This document shows positions 1 to 5,424 of a stretch of DNA of 11,553 nucleotides, piece after piece (position 1 is the stretch's first letter; each line of letters starts with the position of its first letter). The position numbers were made by a program, and so were the translations under genes. Origin of the DNA: an uncultured Clostridium sp. (GTDB lineage: Bacteria > Bacillota > Clostridia > Oscillospirales > Acutalibacteraceae); assembly GCA_900547915.1 (NCBI GenBank), contig URIN01000018.1, forward strand, positions 1 through 11,553. The letters are read 5' to 3'. Under the pieces are notes generated by a model. The model ran no database searches and had not been told where the DNA came from. It saw nothing but the letters and a program-made list of their open reading frames with translations.

Positions 1-46
1 TACACAAGGCTATTCGTCGGCAGCGTCAGATGTGTATAAGAGACAG
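1..46 (+). other. Illumina Nextera adapter (non-genomic)
   Basis: Bases 1-5 (TACAC) are the end of the P5 tail. Bases 6-13 (AAGGCTAT) are in the i5 index position. Bases 14-27 match the Nextera Read 1 tag, and 28-46 (AGATGTGTATAAGAGACAG) are the 19-bp Tn5 mosaic end used in tagmentation. This is library sequence, not part of the organism; genomic sequence begins at base 47. Confidence 0.98.
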
Positions 47-1038
47 GTAATATTCAGGATGTAGAGTTTATCGCTATCAACAGTGATAAGCCTGCACTTG
101 CAAAGTCTCAGGCAGCTCAGAAAATACTTATCGGCGAAAAAGCAACTAAAGGCCGCGGCGCAGGTGCAAAGCCTGAAGTTGGTAAAAAAGCCGCTGATGA
201 AAGCAGAGAAGCTATCACAGATGTACTTACCGGAGCTGAAATGGTATTCATTACCGCAGGTATGGGCGGCGGCACAGGCACAGGTGCTGCTCCTGTTGTA
301 GCTCAGGTTGCAAAGGATCTCGGAATACTTACGGTCGGCGTTGTTACAACACCGTTCGCTTTTGAAGGTAAAAGACGTATGGATCAGGCTCAGGTAGGCA
401 TAGACGAGCTTGCTCAGTATGTTGATTCAATTATGGTTATTCCTAACGAAAATCTTAAGTTCGTTACAGATGAAAGAATTACTCTTCTCAACGCATTTGA
501 AATTGCAAACGATGTTCTCCGTCAGGCTGTTCAGTCTATTTCAGATCTTGTAAACGCAACCGGTCTTGTAAACTGTGACTTCGCCGATGTTACAGAGATT
601 ATGAAAGATGCCGGTTACGCACATATGGGTGTCGGCAGAGGCAAGGGCAAGGACAAGGCTGAGGTTGCAGCTCAGGCAGCTATCTCCAGTCCGCTTCTCA
701 ATACTTCGATCGATGGTGCACGCGGTGTGCTTCTTAATATCACTGCTTCTTCAGATATCGGACTTGAAGAAATCGATGTTGCATCTACAATCGTTAAGAA
801 TGCTGTTCATCCTGATTGTGAAATCATCTGGGGTGCTAATGTTGATGAGAACCTTGAGGATGAAATGATCATCACTGTTGTTGCAACAAGATTTGGTGAC
901 AAGGGCCCCGGAGCTCCTATTAAGTCAACCACAGCAAATATTGAGGTTGCTCCTCCTGATGCTCAGCCTGCTAGCTCATTCACAGCTAATGATTCAGATA
1001 CATTCAATGATATCGTAAGCCTTTTCAATAAGAAATAA
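47..1038 (+). CDS. ftsZ: Cell division protein FtsZ, 5'-truncated
   Basis: Tubulin-like GTPase that polymerises into the cytoplasmic Z-ring and recruits the division machinery. The reading frame is open from the first genomic base (first full codon at 49, [17 protein letters not shown]) to TAA at 1036-1038, giving 329 residues. Compared with E. coli FtsZ, about 33 N-terminal residues are missing because the adapter cuts the gene. Visible landmarks are the tubulin signature GGGTGTG (fragment residues 73-79) and the T7-loop motif NCDFADV (175-181), which keeps the aspartates needed for GTP hydrolysis. [10 protein letters not shown] and the [14 protein letters not shown] block follow. The variable linker is short, only about 25 residues. 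The tail ends [11 protein letters not shown], in the place of the conserved C-terminal peptide that binds FtsA and other partners. The internal ATG at 241 is not the start, because conserved FtsZ sequence continues upstream. The gene is followed by its own terminator, so nothing is co-transcribed downstream. Identity is certain; the promoter and N-terminus lie outside the window. Confidence 0.98.
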
Positions 1039-1047
1039 TTAGTTATT

Positions 1048-1079
1048 AAACGCCCGTTGAAAATTCAACGGGCGTTTTT
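1048..1079 (+). terminator. Rho-independent terminator of ftsZ
   Basis: A perfect inverted repeat AAACGCCCGTTGAA (1048-1061) and TTCAACGGGCGTTT (1064-1077) forms a stem of 12-14 bp with a GC-rich core. It runs into a T tract at 1075-1079, and lies 9 bases after the ftsZ stop. Weak A-richness on the left side might allow some activity on the other strand. Confidence 0.93.
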
Positions 1080-1280
1080 GTATATTCCTTTTGTTTATTT
1101 ATTGTCAAAATGTATATGTCAGTTAAAAATGTTTAAACAATGTTGAAATTATTAATATAAAGCTTTTTGACTTTACAAAAATAAGTGTATATATGAACTT
1201 TAAACTGCGTTTCAACATTTTTAACATCGTTTTCAACATAGATTTTAACAAAATTATCCTGTAAAGATTAAACGCTTTAC
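1080..1280. other. AT-rich convergent intergenic region with TTYAACA repeats
   Basis: There is no credible gene here. The stretch is very AT-rich and lies between the convergent ftsZ and mannosidase terminators. It holds four same-strand copies of TTYAACA: TTCAACA at 1211-1217, TTTAACA at 1220-1226, TTCAACA at 1232-1238 and TTTAACA at 1244-1250. The C and T forms alternate. An inverted copy AATGTTGAAATT lies at 1139-1150, and there is a GTTTAAAC palindrome at 1131-1138. A short hairpin GTAAAG/CTTTAC spans 1261-1280. The repeats resemble degenerate DnaA boxes (TTATCCACA) but are also easy to generate in AT-rich DNA, so function is unknown. Confidence 0.5.
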
Positions 1281-1326
1281 GAAAAAGAACCTCCGCTGTA
1301 TACATTGTTTGTATACAGCGGAGGTT
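1281..1326 (-). terminator. Rho-independent terminator of the mannosidase operon
   Basis: A perfect 16-bp inverted repeat (1288-1303 with 1311-1326, sequence AACCTCCGCTGTATAC) encloses a 7-base loop. On the minus strand the stem runs directly into CTTTTTC (1281-1287). It lies 41 bases beyond the stop of the GH38 gene and faces the ftsZ terminator, so the two convergent units are insulated from each other. Confidence 0.93.
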
Positions 1327-1366
1327 TGCACTTTGTGTATATTATGTATTTTTATCAGATATGTTT

Positions 1367-4300
1367 TTACCATTCTGATTTGGTATAGGATCTTATGATG
1401 TTGGTGATTATATTATCTCTCTTAAATCCCTGACCCTTGCCACCGTTTTTCTGGTCCTGAATCTTACCTGCTCTTATCGTTACAAATTCCGATTTGTCAA
1501 TGATTTTTTCAATCGGCGGAATTTCGTCAAAGCTGTAATTTTCATCAGGTGATTCGTCTGTTATCTTGGTTGCAAGCCTTGTGTTTGAAAATTTCTTAAC
1601 TGCAGTCATTGCAAGAATGATAACTCTGTTGTCTTCCGGCAGGGTAAGCTCTTTTGCGTTCCTTATATCTATTTCATAAAGGAAGAAGTATGCTTTGCCG
1701 TTAGCAATATCACCTTCGGGGTGGTGTGTGTGTGTAAATTCAAAACCTAAAACTGCATCTTTAATTTTAGCCGTCTGTTTAAGTCCTGCCATATCCCATA
1801 CACCTATCGGCTCTTTGAATGAGTATACAGTAACAGGTCTTTCCTTTTCATCCACATAGAAAGTAACTTCACGGTCTCCCAGTGTGCTCGCAGCAAGCAT
1901 ATAGAGCTTCGTGCAGTTCTTGGGCAGTTCAATCTTTTGGCCGCGTGCCACAGTAACATCTTTGTCTGCGGATGTGTCAGGCATTCTGAATGTAATTCCT
2001 CCAACGGTTATCGACTGCGGGCAGAGCTCCGCTGGCAGGGAACAACCGCCGCCCTGAAGTATTACATTGCGCATATTCTCGTTAGGAGTAAATCCTTTTG
2101 TGTTGCATTCAAGTTCTATTTTTTTGAAACTCTCACGTGGTTTCTTTTCTACACCGTCAAGAATTATTCTGAATGTCTTTACTTCATAAGGCTTTAATGA
2201 GAATGAAACTGTCTTTGCCTCAAAGTGAGCGTCTTGCAGGTTTTTCTCGCTCGCAAGAGCTTCTTTGGCAGATTTTATCTTTTTGCAGAATTTAAGTTTA
2301 ACATTCTTGCGTTCTTCACCGCCGCCTTCGTTTACACGCACGATAATTCCGTTTCCGTCCTGAGCAACCTTCACCGCTCTTACAACGCAGTTTTTGTCAT
2401 TTACGCTCATAAATGAGAAACGGTCCCCAAGTTCGCCTGCTCGTCTTGCGCCTGTCTGAAACGCTGTGAACGGCTTGCAGAAACATTCACTCTCATATTG
2501 TGTACCGTTATCAAAATTGCCGTTGTGGCTGTAAATTGCAAAGCTGAATGTGTTTCTTCCGAGATCTTGTAAATCCTGTCGTGTCTCTTTCGTGAACGCA
2601 CCGGCAGGTGTGTGTATGCAGGTAAGTCTCAGTGTGTTTGAGGAGGGCTTATCCCAGCCGTATTTGCAGTCTGAAAATACGGATACACCGTATTTGCCAC
2701 TTCCGGCAGTAATGTCAGCCCATTTCTGAGCCGGAACTTCGTAAAGAGTTTCTGTGTTGTTTTCACGCTTAATAACTCCAAGTCCCAGATCATATGACGC
2801 GTATTTGTTGTAACAGCTGAATGGGAATACTGCTTTAAGCATTGTGCGCCTTGAGCGCCAGTCAATATTGTTCAATACTCTTATGTATTCACAGCCGCTT
2901 TCAAGATAAACAGTCTGCTCAATGGTGGAGTGGTCAAGTTCTCTTGTAACTTTTATCGCAACGCGAGCAGGACCGTTTTCAACTATCTCAAATACAGGCG
3001 TGTTGGCGTAGTACATCGGTTCGCGGTCAATATCTTTCTTTCTCATTTCCCAAGAGGGGTAGGAGAGTGCGCCCGTGTCTTTCAGGCACGCCATTTTTAT
3101 AGGCGCTTCAAGAAGTTTTATTTTGTTCTTCTTGTCAATTATTGACGCAATATCGCCGTTCTTGTTGAAAATAAGCTGATATTTTTCATTTTCAAGCACA
3201 TGCTCACTGACTTTTAAATCTGTCTTGATACTGCATGCACTGTTTGCGGGAACAACATCGTAAACTCTCATTCCGAGAGCGTCTACTTCCGCTGTAAAAA
3301 TAATATCGAATTCTTTGCCCGATTTGTTTACTATCTGGCTTGGAACTTCGTTCCCGTCCTTGTCAAGTACCTTTACAAAGGTGCAGTTGTGCGTCATTCT
3401 GATGTGTGCAGAAACGGCGCTTTTTCTCTTGTGCGCAACAGAGTTGCTTACTATAACTGCGCATTCAGTAACCCAACTTGTGTCGAGCTCGTTTGCAAGA
3501 GCACCTGCAGCGCCGCAGTATTCCGTCTTGAATTCGCTGAGTGAAAGAAAGTAATCGCTCTGGCTGTCAACGCAAACATCCATATTGCCCGTTCCGGTGA
3601 TGTCATCGTGGAACTGGTGCTGGATAACTCTTTCCCACGCCCTGTTAAGATTTTCAATGGGATATGTGTAAACGCCAGCACAGTGTGCCGCAGTGCACAT
3701 ACTTTCTGTCATATTTGCAAGCAGCTCGTTCTGTGAATTCAGCCTTTTGTTCATTGCACGTGAAGTGTAAGCTCCTGCTCCGTGGGAAGTCATAAGAAGT
3801 TCGCCGTCCCATCGGGGAAGTTTAGCTTTTTCGCTTTCGGGCAGTTTGTCAAGGTCTTTAAAGAATTCATCCGTTGTTGCGGAAACAATTTCAAAATCAG
3901 AAGTTTCGTTTTTGACAACGCTTTCCTCAACTGCTTTTACGCTTTCTTCCGTAGGGGAACCGCCCCAGTCGCCGGTGCCGTAAAGGTGCATGGTCTGCGG
4001 AAGTCCGCCCTCAAATGCATTCCTTGATATTTTGTTGATGACCGAAAGGTCTCCTCTTATATCACCGTCAAATTTATATCTGTATGATCTTGCGTCAAGA
4101 CACGCAAATATCTCGCTTGAGTCTATGCCTTTCCAAATGCCAGTGTCGAAAGGAACGCCGTATGCTGAGCCCCAACTCAGCTTTTGAGTTGAAAATCCTT
4201 TAAGACCTGCGTGTTTTATAACACTCGGAAGCTGTCTGCCGAAACCAAAGCAGTCGGGCAGGAAAATGTCTGCACATTCTTTTCCGAACTTTTCTCTGAA

Positions 4301-4630
4301 GTATCCGTTTCCGAGAAGTATGTTTCTGAAAAGAGCCTCAGGGGAGGGGATATTTACATCTCCGTTTTCATATTCGGATCCTGCAACACACCATCTGCCC
4401 TCATCAATAAGTTTTTTTATGTACTCAAAGTGAAGAGGATAGTATTCCTCCATGAGTTTATATCTGAAAGCGCCCTCAAAATTAAATCTGTAATGCGGGT
4501 ACTTCTCAATAAGTTCTATATTCTTTTCAAGTGTGTCCGGCAGAAACTCGTCAATAGTTTTGGCAAGATTCCATCGCCAGACGGTATCAAGATGCGCCGT
4601 AGCGGCAACATAAGCCTTTTTCTTTTCCAT
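1367..4630 (-). CDS. GH38 family alpha-mannosidase
   Basis: Glycoside hydrolase family 38 enzyme of 1087 residues, predicted to hydrolyse alpha-mannosidic bonds by a retaining, zinc-dependent mechanism. The N-terminal catalytic domain shows the metal motif HLD (His13, Asp15), the nucleophile in LPDCFGFGRQLP (Asp126), the glycine-rich GTGDWGGSPTEE (218-229), and the zinc ligand His341 in HQFHDDITGTG. The middle helical region (WDGELLMTSHGAGAYTSRAMNKR) and a large beta-rich GH38 C-terminal domain (about 390-825) follow. A further beta-sandwich module (about 850-1012) resembles that seen at the C-terminus of other bacterial GH38 enzymes (FTHTHHPEGDIANGKAY, LTLPEDNRVIILAMTA). Residues 1013-1087 form a charged tail I cannot match to a domain. 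There is no signal peptide, so the enzyme is probably cytoplasmic and acts on imported oligosaccharides. The ATG has a good site (AAGG) that overlaps the TAA of the 72-residue gene 9 bases upstream, which suggests co-translation. Family assignment is firm; exact linkage specificity is not visible. Confidence 0.95.
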   Translation of the reverse strand: MEKKKAYVAATAHLDTVWRWNLAKTIDEFLPDTLEKNIELIEKYPHYRFNFEGAFRYKLMEEYYPLHFEYIKKLIDEGRWCVAGSEYENGDVNIPSPEALFRNILLGNGYFREKFGKECADIFLPDCFGFGRQLPSVIKHAGLKGFSTQKLSWGSAYGVPFDTGIWKGIDSSEIFACLDARSYRYKFDGDIRGDLSVINKISRNAFEGGLPQTMHLYGTGDWGGSPTEESVKAVEESVVKNETSDFEIVSATTDEFFKDLDKLPESEKAKLPRWDGELLMTSHGAGAYTSRAMNKRLNSQNELLANMTESMCTAAHCAGVYTYPIENLNRAWERVIQHQFHDDITGTGNMDVCVDSQSDYFLSLSEFKTEYCGAAGALANELDTSWVTECAVIVSNSVAHKRKSAVSAHIRMTHNCTFVKVLDKDGNEVPSQIVNKSGKEFDIIFTAEVDALGMRVYDVVPANSACSIKTDLKVSEHVLENEKYQLIFNKNGDIASIIDKKNKIKLLEAPIKMACLKDTGALSYPSWEMRKKDIDREPMYYANTPVFEIVENGPARVAIKVTRELDHSTIEQTVYLESGCEYIRVLNNIDWRSRRTMLKAVFPFSCYNKYASYDLGLGVIKRENNTETLYEVPAQKWADITAGSGKYGVSVFSDCKYGWDKPSSNTLRLTCIHTPAGAFTKETRQDLQDLGRNTFSFAIYSHNGNFDNGTQYESECFCKPFTAFQTGARRAGELGDRFSFMSVNDKNCVVRAVKVAQDGNGIIVRVNEGGGEERKNVKLKFCKKIKSAKEALASEKNLQDAHFEAKTVSFSLKPYEVKTFRIILDGVEKKPRESFKKIELECNTKGFTPNENMRNVILQGGGCSLPAELCPQSITVGGITFRMPDTSADKDVTVARGQKIELPKNCTKLYMLAASTLGDREVTFYVDEKERPVTVYSFKEPIGVWDMAGLKQTAKIKDAVLGFEFTHTHHPEGDIANGKAYFFLYEIDIRNAKELTLPEDNRVIILAMTAVKKFSNTRLATKITDESPDENYSFDEIPPIEKIIDKSEFVTIRAGKIQDQKNGGKGQGFKRDNIITNIIRSYTKSEW

Positions 4631-4639
4631 GTTATGACC

Positions 4640-4858
4640 TTATTTCTCTATGATCTCATATGTGAATTCATATGTTTTCTGAAGTTCCTTTACTTTCTCC
4701 TCATTGTCTTCAATAAAGGTTTCGGAATAAATTGATTTTCCGTCAACAGAATAATCCTTAACTATTTTGTTAAGGGCTTCCCAGGCTTCGTCAGCCTTGT
4801 CATATCCGTCCTCAAATTTAATAAGAAATTCTCTGTGTTTTGGTAACCTTACTTTCAT
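4640..4858 (-). CDS. Small acidic protein of unknown function
   Basis: I do not recognise this 72-residue protein. Its basic start MKVRLPKHREFLIKF leads into an acidic, aromatic-rich, probably helical body (GYDKADEAWEALNKIV, ETFIEDNEEKVKELQKTYEF) ending in EIIEK. There is no signal peptide, membrane segment or cysteine. I chose ATG 4858 because AGGAG sits about 8 bases upstream; the longer frame from 4891 would start inside the likely 5' leader with no ribosome site. It is the first gene of a transcription unit with the GH38 mannosidase, with a 9-base gap and the next ribosome site overlapping its stop codon. The strong promoter at 4894-4922 drives it. The good ribosome site, consistent codon use and operon position support a real gene. 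A link to mannosidase function or glycan metabolism is only suggested by context. Confidence 0.8.
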   Translation of the reverse strand: MKVRLPKHREFLIKFEDGYDKADEAWEALNKIVKDYSVDGKSIYSETFIEDNEEKVKELQKTYEFTYEIIEK

Positions 4859-4893
4859 AATAATTCTCCTGTTTGTTAATATTTTATACACCC

Positions 4894-4922
4894 ATTATAT
4901 ATTCTATCTCTATTTATATCAA
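4894..4922 (-). promoter_or_regulatory. SigA-type promoter of the 72-aa/mannosidase operon
   Basis: On the minus strand, TTGATA (4917-4922) and TATAAT (4894-4899) are separated by exactly 17 bases, giving a near-consensus housekeeping promoter. The predicted transcript starts near 4887, leaving a leader of about 28 bases that carries the AGGAG site. The promoter lies immediately after the yaiI-like stop at 4930-4932. No clear operator or riboswitch is visible. Confidence 0.85.
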
Positions 4923-4929
4923 GATAAAA

Positions 4930-5358
4930 TTATTTAATTAAAGATAAAAGAGCAGCAGTAAAATCCGCGTCCTGTTTATGCGTTCGCTTTGAGGGACCTT
5001 TCAGGTGCTTTCCTGCACGGCGTGCCGCTTTTGCATCATGTCTGCTGTTAAGTAGACCGTCAATGTTAAAATCGTTTATCACAAGACCATTTTGCGTGAG
5101 GGGGATAGCTTTTTTTGCAAGAGCCATAGCAGCCAGACCGTAATCCTGAGTTATAACAATATCGCCTTTTTCAGCATCGTTTACAAGCGCAAAATCCGCG
5201 CTGTCTGCTCCTTTTGATACTGTTATTACTTTTGCATTGTAACTGCTGAAATCGTGGCTCGTGTCGCAGTAGATTATTGCTTCAATGCCGTGCTTTTCAG
5301 CTTCGTCAACGGCTATTCTTGTAACCGGGCAGCCGTCAGCGTCAATAAGTATTTTCAA
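4930..5358 (-). CDS. YaiI/YqxD family protein (UPF0178, DUF188)
   Basis: A 142-residue soluble protein of the widespread YaiI/YqxD family, whose biochemical role is not established. Its acidic motifs resemble PIN-like nuclease folds. Family hallmarks are the start MKILIDADGCPV, the ITVSKGADSADFALVN segment, GDIVITQDYGLAAMAL with two conserved acidic residues, and LTQNGLVI. The RHDAKAARRAGKHLKGPSKRT segment and the ending DADFTAALLSLI complete the match. I chose TTG at 5358: GAGGTG lies 6 bases upstream and the protein then begins at the usual family position. The longer frame from ATG 5391 would add MCFFFKNEVNK, which is encoded by the terminator hairpin of the upstream gene. No terminator separates it from the mannosidase operon promoter downstream, so some read-through is possible. 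Its own promoter is not obvious. Confidence 0.93.
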   Translation of the reverse strand: MKILIDADGCPVTRIAVDEAEKHGIEAIIYCDTSHDFSSYNAKVITVSKGADSADFALVNDAEKGDIVITQDYGLAAMALAKKAIPLTQNGLVINDFNIDGLLNSRHDAKAARRAGKHLKGPSKRTHKQDADFTAALLSLIK

Positions 5359-5374
5359 TTTGTTCACCTCGTTT

Positions 5375-5410
5375 TTAAAAAAGAAACACACCTCAAAGGG
5401 TGTGTTTCTT
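5375..5410 (-). terminator. Terminator of the phosphoglycerol transferase gene
   Basis: A perfect 12-bp stem (AAGAAACACACC 5381-5392, GGTGTGTTTCTT 5399-5410) has a 6-base loop. On the minus strand it is followed by six Ts (5377-5382). It sits 15 bases past the stop at 5425 and only 17 bases before the yaiI-like TTG start. It therefore separates, or attenuates transcription between, the two genes. Confidence 0.88.
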
Positions 5411-5424
5411 TGCTTGCTATTATT

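Noticed and set aside
28..46. Tn5-like 19-bp inverted repeats at both ends suggesting a transposon
   Set aside because: The repeats are the hyperactive Tn5 mosaic end joined to the Illumina Read 1 tag and index. There is no transposase gene, and no natural Tn5 end carries these tags.
83..301. 72-residue open frame on the plus strand
   Set aside because: It lies in another frame of ftsZ, whose conserved protein covers the whole stretch.
1123..1305. 60-residue open frame on the minus strand in the convergent intergenic region
   Set aside because: Its start lies inside the terminator hairpin. Its composition is Lys/Leu/Phe/Ile-rich as expected from random AT-rich DNA, and it has no ribosome site.
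1328..1353. dif-like site (shared TATATTATGTA with the B. subtilis dif)
   Set aside because: Only an AT-rich 11-mer matches. The left XerC-type half is missing at the right spacing, so chance is likely.
4211..4735. 174-residue open frame on the plus strand
   Set aside because: It is antisense to the GH38 catalytic domain and the 72-residue gene, with no recognisable domain or ribosome site.
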